From positions 1 through 44,534 of the forward strand of contig JAJXZF010000097.1 in NCBI GenBank assembly GCA_021780225.1: a DNA stretch of 44,534 nt, written 5' to 3'. The DNA is from Deltaproteobacteria bacterium (GTDB lineage: Bacteria > Desulfobacterota > Binatia > Binatales > Binataceae). How positions within the stretch are numbered: position 1 is the first letter of the stretch; each line of letters begins with the position of its first letter. Of the stretch, positions 1-7,790 are shown one piece after another. Under the pieces are notes generated by a model that was not told where the DNA came from, made no database searches, and was given only the letters and a program-made list of their open reading frames with translations. The translations under genes were made by a program, and so were the position numbers.

Positions 1-115
1 GAGAAAGTAAGAACTCTGGAAGGTGGATCACTTTTAGAGCGCGAAACGAGGAGCGATCAAAAACAACGTAGGGGGTGGGCCAAATCTGAATATCAAAGTG
101 GGCCAAGCCGCATTG
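1..115. mobile_element. Possible insertion-sequence end (IS21-like terminal motifs)
   Basis: The first 115 bases contain GGTGGATCACTTTT (about 21-34) followed by two GTGGGCCAA-type units (about 75-115). Iterated GTGGATCA/GTGGGCCA units like these occur in the multiple terminal repeats of IS21-type elements. No transposase frame is visible inside the window, so this can only be an end or relic. The assignment rests on motif resemblance alone. Confidence 0.3.
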
Positions 116-408
116 TCAAAATCAGCCGTCCGATGCAATTGGCCTGTGCCTCCGTTCCCAACCCCGCCTTGCGCGGCATCCGCTCAAGACCGCCGCGCCA
201 TCCCTGACGGGACCGCTCGCGCTTGTCACGGCGGCCTTGAATGGCTTCGCCGCGCTCGTGGGTGGCTGCGCTTCGCTCCGCATCGGGTCCTTTCCACCCT
301 CCCACTCTCAGTCTGGGGCGAAGAGCGGGAGGGCGGAAAAAGGTTCGGGTTTTTACGAACCAAGCCGCGCCCTGTCCCTGCGGGAAAGCGGGCGCCAGAA
401 AGGAGCGA
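116..408. other. Non-coding stretch upstream of ardC-like gene
   Basis: Roughly 290 bases precede the ArdC-like start. Several overlapping frames are open here, but none begins with a convincing ribosome binding site or resembles a known family. An AGAAAGGAG ribosome binding site lies at its right end (about 397-404) and fixes the downstream start. No clear sigma70 promoter was recognised. Confidence 0.4.
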
Positions 409-1302
409 ATGGCGATGGATGTCTATCAGGTAATTACGAACCGGCTCATCGAGAAGTTGGAAGCGGGTTGCGTCCCGTGGCGCAAGCCGTGGCGGAGCAT
501 CGGTGCGCCGCGAAACCTTGTGTCGAAGAAGTTCTATCGCGGGATCAATGTCTGGCTGCTCACGGTGCAGGGGTACACGTCGCCCTACTGGGCGACCATC
601 CGGCAGATCAACGAGCTTGGCGGAGCGGTACGCAAAGGCGAAAAGGCAACGCCCGTGGTCTTCTGGCGGATTTACGTCGATGGCGTCGAACTGAAGGCCG
701 GCGAACCGGAGCCGGAGGCACAGGAAGCAGAAGAGCACGGCAAGCGCCGATTTGTGCTGCGGTACTTTTCGGTTTTTAACACCGAGCAATGCAATCTGCC
801 CGCATCAGTTGCCGACAAGCTGGCGCTTCCCGAACAGCGGAAGCACGATCCGATCGAAGCGTGCGAGAAGATTCTTGCCGGGATGCCGAATGCCCCGGAG
901 ATTGTCCACGCCGGCGACAAGGCTTTCTATTCGCCGGTAACCGACCGCGTAACGATGCCGCCGCGCGGCCTGTTCGAGAGCGCCGGGGAGTACTGGGCGA
1001 CTCTGTGGCATGAATGCGGCGGGCACGCCACCGGCCATCCGAAGCGGCTCAATCGCGACTCGATCAAAGAAGCGGCGCCGTTTGGATCGGCGACGTACAG
1101 CCTTGAAGAGTGCATCGCGGAGATGGCAGCCGCCTATCTGTGCGGAATTGCCGGCATTGAAAACCGCACAATCGACAATTCCGCCGCCTACCTTGCCGGC
1201 TGGTTGGCCCGCCTGAGAAATGATCGGAAATTCATCATTCACGCCGCCGCCCAGGCGCAGCGTGCGTGCGATTACGTCCTGAACGTGAGACCCTGTAATT
1301 AA
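409..1302 (+). CDS. ArdC-like antirestriction protein (ssDNA-binding domain + zincin-like domain)
   Basis: A 297-residue protein matching ArdC/DUF1738-type proteins of conjugative elements, which protect incoming DNA in the recipient. The N-terminal part (about 1-130) carries the family pattern VYQVITNRLIEKLEAG...PWRKPW...RGIN and GYTSPYW, the expected ssDNA-binding domain. The C-terminal part has the zincin-like metallopeptidase signature WHECGGHATGHPKRLNR and a downstream EECIAEMAAAYLC helix. The helix would supply the third metal ligand. The metal motif reads H-E-C-G-G-H, one residue longer than the canonical HExxH, so peptidase chemistry is doubtful. The reading frame is open further upstream, but ATG 409 has a good AAAGGAG site and begins exactly at the family N-terminus. 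Its neighbourhood in an integrase-bearing island fits an anti-defence role. Confidence 0.85.
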   Translation: MAMDVYQVITNRLIEKLEAGCVPWRKPWRSIGAPRNLVSKKFYRGINVWLLTVQGYTSPYWATIRQINELGGAVRKGEKATPVVFWRIYVDGVELKAGEPEPEAQEAEEHGKRRFVLRYFSVFNTEQCNLPASVADKLALPEQRKHDPIEACEKILAGMPNAPEIVHAGDKAFYSPVTDRVTMPPRGLFESAGEYWATLWHECGGHATGHPKRLNRDSIKEAAPFGSATYSLEECIAEMAAAYLCGIAGIENRTIDNSAAYLAGWLARLRNDRKFIIHAAAQAQRACDYVLNVRPCN

Positions 1303-1351
1303 AACCGCATCGGCGCGGCGCCCCCCTCGGGCGGCGTTGCGCAATTGGCCG

Positions 1352-3088
1352 CTACTCGGCGGACCAGCGCGGCGAGAAGGCGTCCAACGGTGCCGTGATC
1401 TTTTCAAGGAGAACCGATCCGTTGGGAAAGTTCGGGAGCATGCCGGCAATGGTGCCAGCCACAAGCATCTCTGCTTGCACGCTGGCATTCGACTTCAGCC
1501 AGTTCTGAGGGCTAAACACCTTACCACCAACCTGCGCCTGATTGAGCGCGGTCTGTAGTGCCTGCTCCACGCAATTGGCTGCCATGGGTAAAAACTGCAA
1601 TGCGCTCTCGGCCGCAGGCAAGGTGTAGCGAGGCTCGATCACCATTGTCGGCTGTCTGTTAGCAGTTGAGATGAGGGCCGAAATTGAGAACAGAACGTGG
1701 AACTTCACGTATGCGCGGCCCGCTTTCAACACGTCGTTCAGCGCAAGATTTGCCCACGCCTGATCGATCGCGTTCAGCCACATTTGCAGAGCCATCATAG
1801 AACTCGGATCGTAGCCGGTGCGGAATATCGTCTTGTAGTGCTCATCGAAAAGCTTCTTTTCGTTGTACGAGATGTTCGGGCGCTGGCAGTGCCAAGCCAT
1901 GATCATCTTCGCCAGAATTGCGGCATCGATGGTCTTTGCGGCATCCTTATCCGCAGGGCGCTCCTCCCCACGCTTTGTCATAAAGAATCCGTCCGGGTAT
2001 CGAACTTCGAAAGCCCTCTTCAAGCCTACCATCACTTTGTCGTTGCTCCGCAGGTCGCGAGGCTTTACCGCGCTCTGCGAATTTGTGTTGATGCTGATGC
2101 GGTCTGCGAGACCCCGATCAGGGATTTCGTAAACCCGGAAGAGGATAGATGCGTCGCTTGCCTCGCGGGATCTGACGCGCTCCGAAGCCGAGTAGATCGT
2201 CGACAAGGATTGACAGCCGTTTACGACGCTCAACCCCCGCACGGCCAATTGCGTCCGATCCTCGGTTAGTTTCATCGAATCGCAGAGGGCGGTTATCCCG
2301 TTATGGTAGAAAAAGAAGTCTCGAACCCTCTCACCGTTGATCGTGGCGCGGAGCGCGCGATTAACCTTGTTCGTAGCCCCTAATGACTGACGAACGTTTT
2401 TCCGGAACAAGCGACCGTCCACAATGCCAGGAAGCTTCAAGCACTCCTTGAGGGGCAACACCGCTAGAACCGTCTGTGCTCCGCCCAGAGTCGTGATCAG
2501 TGTCTTTGACGGATCGAGCGATATTGTATGCTCCAGCAGTGGGAGTTCCTGCGCTTCGGCCTCGGAGAGGCGCGTCTCAAGTACCTCCGAATCAACCAGA
2601 TGAACGGCTGCCGTGAAGTCCTCGCTTTCTTCGAGGCGCTCGCCGAAGGCCTTCAGGTCTGCTTGGGCCGCTTCTGTCAGCGTGCCGGTGGTCAGCAACT
2701 CGAAATCGATGGAGTATTCGTCCTCGATCGCTCTGCGGACAGCCTCCAGCTTCTGCTTTAGCTTTTCGTTACAGTCCTGCTGCAGCGACGAGAGATCCTG
2801 AAGACGTATCCAAGCCGCCAGGACTTCCCGCAGCGGCTCTGCATCGACCTGCCGGGTGCCGATGAACTTGCCTTGAATCATCAGGACGCGTCGCTCTTCA
2901 TCATCCACGATCAGCGCGTCGATTTGCTTATCGTTCGCACCGTCCGTGATATCGTCGCGGGTTGCTATCGAGTCCCGCAGCAGGACGCGACGCAAGTACC
3001 AGGCCACGAACCGTTGGCCATCATTGGAGAAGTTCTGCCTGTAGTACGGATCCGATTGGATCTCTCTCTGAATTTGATCGAGTAGCAT
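1352..3088 (-). CDS. AIPR-family abortive infection / phage resistance protein
   Basis: A 578-residue protein with the AIPR domain (abortive infection phage resistance). The centre contains FRKNVRQSLG, then FFFYHNGITALCDS and LSVVNGCQSLSTIY, the family core of the form NVR...N..I..T...FFYYNNGIT...IVNGCQT. The N-terminal 100 residues hold DKQIDALIVDDEERR...MIQGKF. This D...QxK pattern resembles PD-(D/E)XK restriction-endonuclease folds, so a nuclease is possible but not shown. I chose ATG 3088 because GGCGGGGGA lies just upstream; the frame extends to a weak TTG at 3151. It is divergent from the hypothetical/XRE/ImmA operon, sits in the island, and is visibly less GC-rich than the flanking chromosome. 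A phage-defence role is inferred from the family name and context. Confidence 0.85.
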   Translation of the reverse strand: MLLDQIQREIQSDPYYRQNFSNDGQRFVAWYLRRVLLRDSIATRDDITDGANDKQIDALIVDDEERRVLMIQGKFIGTRQVDAEPLREVLAAWIRLQDLSSLQQDCNEKLKQKLEAVRRAIEDEYSIDFELLTTGTLTEAAQADLKAFGERLEESEDFTAAVHLVDSEVLETRLSEAEAQELPLLEHTISLDPSKTLITTLGGAQTVLAVLPLKECLKLPGIVDGRLFRKNVRQSLGATNKVNRALRATINGERVRDFFFYHNGITALCDSMKLTEDRTQLAVRGLSVVNGCQSLSTIYSASERVRSREASDASILFRVYEIPDRGLADRISINTNSQSAVKPRDLRSNDKVMVGLKRAFEVRYPDGFFMTKRGEERPADKDAAKTIDAAILAKMIMAWHCQRPNISYNEKKLFDEHYKTIFRTGYDPSSMMALQMWLNAIDQAWANLALNDVLKAGRAYVKFHVLFSISALISTANRQPTMVIEPRYTLPAAESALQFLPMAANCVEQALQTALNQAQVGGKVFSPQNWLKSNASVQAEMLVAGTIAGMLPNFPNGSVLLEKITAPLDAFSPRWSAE

Positions 3089-3171
3089 TTCGTCCCCCGC
3101 CCACTCATTTGGAAGGCCGAACGGAGTGTAACACAGGAGGCGTTGGTCCAACGACAGTGGCCTTAGTGCTC

Positions 3172-3474
3172 ATGGCCAGTTTCCAGCGGGGCCAGCCCCC
3201 ACCTTTCATGCGCGCCATCATCTCGGGCCTCCGGAAACAAATTGCACGTCTGCAGCGGGCGCGGGGCGTTCTGTTTGAGGATGACCTGTTCCGCATTGGC
3301 GAACTTGTCTGCTGCACGGATGTTGAGACGGAGTGCCAAATGGCAGGCGCTTATGACATTATGGAATTAGTGTGGCACCGGTGGAGTCGGGAACGAGCCT
3401 ATGGGAGAGAACGCACAACCGAGCTTTTGACGAGAGGAGCAGGCGGAATGAGCAGCACCGACCCGAGCGTATGA
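3172..3474 (+). CDS. Small hypothetical protein upstream of XRE regulator
   Basis: A 100-residue frame beginning MASFQRGQPPPFMRAI and ending SSTDPSV. I do not recognise a family. It is rich in Arg and Leu in its first half (MRAIISGLRKQIARLQRARG), suggesting a helical segment, with an acidic stretch FEDDLF after it. The argument for reality is coupling: its TGA overlaps the ATG of the XRE gene in an ATGA arrangement, and the XRE gene overlaps the ImmA gene the same way. Possible starts are GTG 3157, ATG 3172 or ATG 3208. A GGAGG lies at 3136-3140, rather far from all of them. No competing gene occupies this interval. Confidence 0.45.
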   Translation: MASFQRGQPPPFMRAIISGLRKQIARLQRARGVLFEDDLFRIGELVCCTDVETECQMAGAYDIMELVWHRWSRERAYGRERTTELLTRGAGGMSSTDPSV

Positions 3475-3809
3475 AGAAGAAGACCTTCGGCCAGGTACTT
3501 ACGGAGGCCCGCAAGCGGGCTGGTTTAACCCAAAAGGAGGTTGCCGAGCGCCTGAGGCGCCCAGACGGAAGGCCAGTCGATGCGCCCTATCTGAATGCGG
3601 TCGAACACGACCGGCGTCGGCCGCCGCCGGACTACCTGATCGTACAGCTCGCCAAAATCATCGAGATTTCGGCGAACGTGCTCTTCTTTCACGCGCGCCG
3701 CATGCCGAGCGACATCAAGCGCGATGTCGAGCATGAGCAGGTCGAGGCGGCTTACGAGGCCTTCCGCAAGGCGATTGCGGGCGCGAAGTCCGGCAAAAAG
3801 AAGGGATGA
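3471..3809 (+). CDS. XRE-family helix-turn-helix regulator
   Basis: A 112-residue DNA-binding protein. Residues 1-65 form a Cro/C1-type HTH domain: KKTFGQVLTEARKRAG, LTQKEVAERL as the first helices, and PYLNAVEHDRRRPPPDYL as recognition and closing segment. The tail is charged (EHEQVEAAYEAFRKAIAGAKSGKKKG). ATG 3471 is chosen because it puts the HTH at the N-terminus and overlaps the preceding stop codon. It overlaps the following ImmA-like gene by four bases (ATGA), so the two are probably co-translated. XRE plus ImmA pairs in integrative elements usually act as a repressor and its cleaving protease, or as a toxin-antitoxin-like unit. Either role is inferred here. The likely operator would lie upstream, near 3089-3171. 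Confidence 0.85.
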   Translation: MKKKTFGQVLTEARKRAGLTQKEVAERLRRPDGRPVDAPYLNAVEHDRRRPPPDYLIVQLAKIIEISANVLFFHARRMPSDIKRDVEHEQVEAAYEAFRKAIAGAKSGKKKG

Positions 3810-4489
3810 GCAGTTACCGCGACCCACTTGGCCGACCCATCCGGTGGCTTTACTTAAAAACGGAGGTGCTGGATCGCCGTTGTGAGGGGATCATGCGCGA
3901 GTTCATGAACCGCCGTTCGGGTGGTTACCGGTTGCCGATTCCGACCGACGAGCTGATTCGTCTGCTCGAAGAACGCGCCGAGGAGGTCGACACTTACGCC
4001 GCCCTGCCCGAGGGGATTCACGGGCAGACGCTTCTGTTTTATGACCGCCGTCCTATTGTCAGGATCGCGGAGAGCATCTATCGGACGCGCAGCGACCATC
4101 GCGTGCGAACGACCGCCACGCACGAATTTGGCCATGTCTGGCTTCACGCCCCATTGTGGCGGGAAGCCGGCGCGAAGTTGGCTCACGGTATCGGTCAGGG
4201 CAGCGCCGGCCCGGTTTGGAACTGCCATCGCGATAACATTGTCAATGCGGCAAGAGCCGACTGGGTCGAGTGGCAGGCCGGTTGGGTGAGCGGCGCGATT
4301 CTGATGCCGGCGAGCGCGCTGCGGTCGTGGGCGGCGGAGTGCGCCGAGAAGTTTGGAGCGAAATTGCCGTTTCCTGCGGACTCGCCTGGAGGCACGGAGC
4401 TGATCAAACGTGTAGCGGAACGGTGTGATGTATCGGTGCATGCCGCGCGCGTGCGGCTGAGCAAGTTGAGCCTGATTGTCGAGAAGTAA
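3806..4489 (+). CDS. ImmA/IrrE-family metallo-endopeptidase
   Basis: A 227-residue protein with the zinc protease motif THEFGHVWLH (HExxH) near residue 110, preceded by VRTTATHEFGH as in ImmA/IrrE (DUF955) proteins. The family cleaves a partner repressor, for example ImmA acting on ImmR in ICEBs1, inducing element excision or a stress response. The preceding XRE gene is the natural substrate candidate because the two overlap by ATGA. The middle segment contains an extended, Trp-rich insert (ARADWVEWQAGWVSGAILMPASAL); the WQAG..SGAILMP part is typical of the family, where it follows the metal site. The C-terminus (VAERCDVSVHAARVRLSKLSLI) looks like a winged-helix segment, also common in the family. 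No signal peptide. Confidence 0.88.
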   Translation: MSSYRDPLGRPIRWLYLKTEVLDRRCEGIMREFMNRRSGGYRLPIPTDELIRLLEERAEEVDTYAALPEGIHGQTLLFYDRRPIVRIAESIYRTRSDHRVRTTATHEFGHVWLHAPLWREAGAKLAHGIGQGSAGPVWNCHRDNIVNAARADWVEWQAGWVSGAILMPASALRSWAAECAEKFGAKLPFPADSPGGTELIKRVAERCDVSVHAARVRLSKLSLIVEK

Positions 4490-4523
4490 GCGGCGAAGAC
4501 GCCATCTTGATGAATACTGGAAT

Positions 4524-4552
4524 TTGACAAGCAATTGGCGTGGCGTTATTCT
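4524..4552 (+). promoter_or_regulatory. Probable sigma70 promoter for excisionase-integrase genes
   Basis: A perfect -35 box TTGACA (4524-4529) is followed by 17 bases and TATTCT (4547-4552). It lies in the 160-base gap between the ImmA gene and the excisionase-like gene, pointing towards the latter. Found by eye. Confidence 0.5.
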
Positions 4553-4651
4553 TGAGTGGCGCCGGCTGGCTTCACGTGGCGGAGAGGAGGCGTGGCTTGT
4601 GCGGGGACGGTGGGCCAGCCGACGCGAAAAAACCAAGGAGCGCGGATTGTT

Positions 4652-4858
4652 ATGGAAACCCCGAGCGTCAGTGGAGAACCGATATTCCTGACGGCTGAAC
4701 AGTGCGCCGCCAGGCTGCAGATGTCCCGGTGGACGATCTATCACTGGATCAGCGGAGGCAAGCTCGATACGGCAAAGGGGCTGCGTCGTGTCGGTCGAAG
4801 GCGGCTGATTGACTGGAACGCGCTGAAGGCAGCTATCGAACGCGGCGACTTGGAGTAG
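4652..4858 (+). CDS. Excisionase-like helix-turn-helix protein
   Basis: A 68-residue MerR-type winged-helix/excisionase-family protein. The pattern LTAEQCAARLQMSRWTIYHW, then GGKLDTAKGLRRVGRRRLID, matches the HTH_17 (excisionase family) domain used by recombination directionality factors. ATG 4652 follows an AAGGAG (4635-4640). It ends six bases before the integrase start, so the two are almost certainly one operon, driven by the promoter at 4524. In such elements the small protein bends att DNA and steers the integrase towards excision. That role is inferred from family and position. Confidence 0.8.
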   Translation: METPSVSGEPIFLTAEQCAARLQMSRWTIYHWISGGKLDTAKGLRRVGRRRLIDWNALKAAIERGDLE

Positions 4859-4864
4859 AAGCGA

Positions 4865-6190
4865 GTGCGTACCTATGCGCGTTTCGAGACCTCGGTTCCA
4901 TATCGGAGCCGTAGGAATAATCGCGAGCGCAGGTATTTGCTGGTCTCGTTCCTGTGGAAGGGGCCGGGCGATGAGAGGCCACGGCGCTATCGCGAATCAA
5001 CCGGCCTCGAAGACTCGCGAGCGAGCCGGCGCGCGTGGAAGCGACGGTTGGAAGTGATCAACGAAGAGTTGCTAAAGACGCACGGCGGTCTTACGGGCAT
5101 TGTTGACCTGGCCCGTTACTTTCCACATTTCGCGCTCAAGGGAGCTGAGCCGGATTGCGGTCAGGCTCAAAGGCGTGCCACCGTGGGCGATTTGGTTCGC
5201 GATTATCTTGAGAGCCTGCCGGGCACCGAAGTTGGCGAGTACACTCGTCGCCAGTACGAAGCGGTTTTCAGAACTCATTTGCTCGGGAGCGCTTTGGCGC
5301 AGGTCCATCTGGATGAGTTAACCGACAACCACATCAAAAAGTGGTTGGGTGAGGTGCGGCAGACGACAGTTCGCGGCGGCAAGCTCATCCAAGCTTCCAC
5401 GGTCAACAAGATTCTGGCGCGCGTTCGGACCGCGCTTACTCTCGCTTGGAAGCGCGGCGACATTCCGCGCTCGGTCAACCCGATGGATCTGGTGGAGAAT
5501 TTGCGGCAGGAGAGCGCGGAACCCAACCCGTTTACGCCCGATGAACTGCTGGCGCTCTTCGCCGTCACCGAAGGCCAGCAGCGTGCGCTCTATGTCGCCT
5601 TTGCGCTGACCGGGCTGAGGCCGGGAGAAATGTTCGGGCTTTGCTGGGACAGCGTCGATATGCGGAACTTGGAGCTTCGCGTCCACCAGCAGGTGCTGGA
5701 GAACGGCAAGGTTTCGGATCAGCTCAAGACGCCAAAGTCACGGCGCAACGTGACCATGTTCGAGCCGGTCAAAACGGCGATTGCCGCCCTTCAGGCGAAA
5801 AATCGGCTGCGCACGAAGTTCGTGTTTGCGAACCGAGACGGTTCGCCGCTCAACGTGCGCTGGCAGGACGACGATCCTTGGCGCCGGGCGCTGGAGCGCG
5901 CCGAGTTGGAGTACCGGCGTCTCTATCTCCTGCGCCACACGTACACCTTCCTGATGCTTTCCGCAGGCAAGCCGCTGCAGTGGATCGCCGCGCAGCTTGG
6001 CCATCGCGGAGTGGCAAAGATTGACGAAACTTACGGCCGCTGGAGGGATGCGCACAAGCTTCCGGCGCGCCCACTGGATCTCGACGAGTTCTTCAGAGCG
6101 ATCCGGAATTTGCCGCCATTTGCGGCCAAAACGCGGCCGAACTTGCCAAGAATTTGCCAAGAATTTTCGAGTGAGGCCGCCGACGGCTGA
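4865..6190 (+). CDS. Tyrosine-type site-specific integrase
   Basis: A 441-residue phage-type integrase. The N-terminal third is a DNA-binding arm region, followed by a core-binding SAM-like domain (RATVGDLVRDYLESLPG...YTRRQYEAVFRTHL). The catalytic domain then carries the first Arg in LTGLRPGEMFGLCW, box II as LYLLRHTYTF, the H/W-type GHRG segment, and the nucleophile in KIDETYGRW. The first His of HxxR is replaced by Tyr, a variation seen in many RHT-type integrases. The start is GTG 4865 with GGAG at 4852-4855. An 11-base tandem repeat TTGCCAAGAAT (6143-6153 and 6154-6164) lies in the last codons. The gene ends 38 bases from the tRNA-Arg 3' end, its presumed target. Confidence 0.92.
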   Translation: MRTYARFETSVPYRSRRNNRERRYLLVSFLWKGPGDERPRRYRESTGLEDSRASRRAWKRRLEVINEELLKTHGGLTGIVDLARYFPHFALKGAEPDCGQAQRRATVGDLVRDYLESLPGTEVGEYTRRQYEAVFRTHLLGSALAQVHLDELTDNHIKKWLGEVRQTTVRGGKLIQASTVNKILARVRTALTLAWKRGDIPRSVNPMDLVENLRQESAEPNPFTPDELLALFAVTEGQQRALYVAFALTGLRPGEMFGLCWDSVDMRNLELRVHQQVLENGKVSDQLKTPKSRRNVTMFEPVKTAIAALQAKNRLRTKFVFANRDGSPLNVRWQDDDPWRRALERAELEYRRLYLLRHTYTFLMLSAGKPLQWIAAQLGHRGVAKIDETYGRWRDAHKLPARPLDLDEFFRAIRNLPPFAAKTRPNLPRICQEFSSEAADG

Positions 6191-6228
6191 GAAACTCGTT
6201 GTAATGCAAGGGCTTTTCTCGGTTTGAG

Positions 6229-6300
6229 TGCCCCGGCCGGGAGTCGAACCCGGACTTGAGGTTCCGGAGACCTCCGTGATGTCCTTTTCACTACCGGGGC
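6229..6300 (-). tRNA. tRNA-Arg (anticodon CCG)
   Basis: The minus strand folds as a complete cloverleaf: acceptor GCCCCGG/CCGGGGC, D-stem GTGA/TCAC, anticodon stem GAGGT/ACCTC around loop CTCCGGA (anticodon CCG, 6265-6267), and T-arm CCGGG-TTCGACT-CCCGG. Length is 72 with the discriminator A. CCA is not encoded: the bases after the 3' end are CTC. Anticodon CCG reads the CGG arginine codon. Its 3' end faces the integrase gene, marking it as the attachment site of the island. Confidence 0.95.
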
Positions 6301-6400
6301 GTAATCAGGCGAGAGCGGCAATATAACACGCGCGGCGCGACGACTGAAATACGCCGCGCCCGACGCTTCTGAATTATGCGCCGCTCGGCGGCGTCCGCGC

Positions 6401-7609
6401 TTAAATCGCTTCGGCTTCGCGCAGCGCCGCAATCTCCTCCCACGTATAGCCGGCCTCGAGCAGGATCTCCTCGGTGTGCTGGCCATGCTCGGAAACCGGA
6501 CCCGCTTCGGTCGTGATTTCGCCGTTCAGCGACACCGGACATCCCGTGACCGCCATCTTGCCGACCACCGGATGGTTCAACTGCGTGATGTAGCCGTTGA
6601 TCCGCGCCTGTTCGCTCGCCAGAACGTCTTTGTGGCTGGCGACTTCGGTGACGAGGATATCGACGGCGGTCAGATCGTCGAGCCATTCGCGTGTGGTGCG
6701 CTTCGGGAAGATTTTATCGAGCACCTTTTCGATTTTATCGCCGTGGAAATTGCGCGTGACGTTCTCGAACTCCGGATCGTCCCGCATCGCCTCGATTCCC
6801 ATCACGCGGCAAAAATCCGCCCAGCGCTTGTCGTCGACGCCCGCGATGCAGATATAGCCGTCCCTGGTCCGATATGCGCCCCATACGCCGGGCAGGAATG
6901 GATGGCCGCGGCCGGCTTTGGGCGGCTCCGTGCCGGTCATCGAGGTGTAATTCAGCTCGAAGCCCTGCGCGGCGATCATCGTGCCGTAAATCGAGGCGTC
7001 CACGCGCTGGCCCTCGCCGGTTCGCTCGCGCGCGAACAGGGCGGCCAGCACTCCGCTCGCTAAAGTAAGCGCCCCGGCCTGATCGGCGATCGCGGCGCCC
7101 GCGGCCAACGGCGGATCGGCCAGCATCCCCGTCTTCGACATCAGGCCGCTGGCCGCCTGCGCGAGCGTATCGCGGCTCGGCCGCGAGACCCACGGACCGC
7201 GCGGATCCCATGAACTGGCCTGGGCGTAAATGATGCGTGGATTAATCTTGCGGATTTCATCGTAGCCGAGTCCGAGCCGATCCAGCACGCCGGGGCGGTA
7301 GTTGGTCAGGATGACGTCGTGCGTTTTGGAAAGGCGGCGGACAACCTCGATACCCTGCGGCTTCTTCAAGTCCACCGTGAGGCTGCGTTTGCCGCGGTTC
7401 ATCGCAATGAAATAATGAGAAACTTCTGGATTTTTGACGTTCGGCCCGCCCAGCATCCCGGCCAACAGCCAGCGGCTCAAATCGCCGGTTTCGCGGTTTT
7501 CGACCTTGGTGATTTCAGCTCCGAGATCGGAGAGGAAGAGGGCGGCGAACGGCCCCTGAATCTCTTGCGCGATTTCGATTACCTTGACGCCCGCGAGCGG
7601 CTTGCTCAT
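6401..7609 (-). CDS. CaiB/BaiF family CoA-transferase
   Basis: A 402-residue type III CoA-transferase. It opens with PLAGVKVIEIAQEIQGPFAALFLSDLGAEITKVE, the typical N-terminus (LxGxRVLDLt...GPfa...LaDlGAeVIKVE). It continues with NRGKRSLTVDLKKPQG, TNYRPGVLDRLGLGYDEI, and GEGQRVDASIYGTM, where the Asp is the expected acyl-carrying residue. These enzymes move CoA between carboxylic acids, often in degradation of carnitine, oxalate or aromatic acids. The substrate cannot be told. The GHDxNY segment of alpha-methylacyl-CoA racemases is absent, so transferase rather than racemase activity is favoured. Start ATG 7609 has AGAGGTGAT upstream. It is divergent from the methyltransferase gene and is the first chromosomal gene beyond the tRNA. 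Confidence 0.88.
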   Translation of the reverse strand: MSKPLAGVKVIEIAQEIQGPFAALFLSDLGAEITKVENRETGDLSRWLLAGMLGGPNVKNPEVSHYFIAMNRGKRSLTVDLKKPQGIEVVRRLSKTHDVILTNYRPGVLDRLGLGYDEIRKINPRIIYAQASSWDPRGPWVSRPSRDTLAQAASGLMSKTGMLADPPLAAGAAIADQAGALTLASGVLAALFARERTGEGQRVDASIYGTMIAAQGFELNYTSMTGTEPPKAGRGHPFLPGVWGAYRTRDGYICIAGVDDKRWADFCRVMGIEAMRDDPEFENVTRNFHGDKIEKVLDKIFPKRTTREWLDDLTAVDILVTEVASHKDVLASEQARINGYITQLNHPVVGKMAVTGCPVSLNGEITTEAGPVSEHGQHTEEILLEAGYTWEEIAALREAEAI

Positions 7610-7790
7610 TTTCGATCACCTCTGAACATTGACGGCGGACGCACGATGCCGAACGCCGCCGTTGAATCGGGCGCATCATCACGCGCTTGGGTCCAACCCT
7701 CAAGCGTATCGATTTTCGCCGCGAGGCCGGCTCCAGCCGGTCACGGCGCTGGATGGGCGACAAATCGAGCGAAGGGTAAACTCGGCGTCC

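Larger units (their letters stand above)
1..6228. mobile_element. Integrase-proximal part of a genomic island integrated at tRNA-Arg(CCG)
   Basis: A tyrosine integrase ends 38 bases from the 3' end of a minus-strand tRNA-Arg gene, and the tRNA's 3' end points towards it. This is the standard arrangement for an element inserted at a tRNA 3' end. The cargo is typical of islands: ArdC antirestriction protein, AIPR abortive-infection protein, XRE/ImmA pair and an excisionase-like protein. The AIPR gene also looks less GC-rich than the chromosomal genes to the right. I see no second copy of the tRNA 3' end within positions 1-400, so the distal att site and the rest of the element probably lie left of the window. 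The left boundary given is simply the window edge. Confidence 0.7.

Noticed and set aside
237-779. Overlapping open frames around the ArdC-like gene start
   Set aside because: They share no motif with known proteins, and the ArdC frame with its strong ribosome binding site accounts for the region.
3105-3317. A 70-codon minus-strand frame upstream of the AIPR gene
   Set aside because: It overlaps the better-supported plus-strand hypothetical gene, which has an ATGA coupling to the XRE gene, and shows no ribosome binding site or family.
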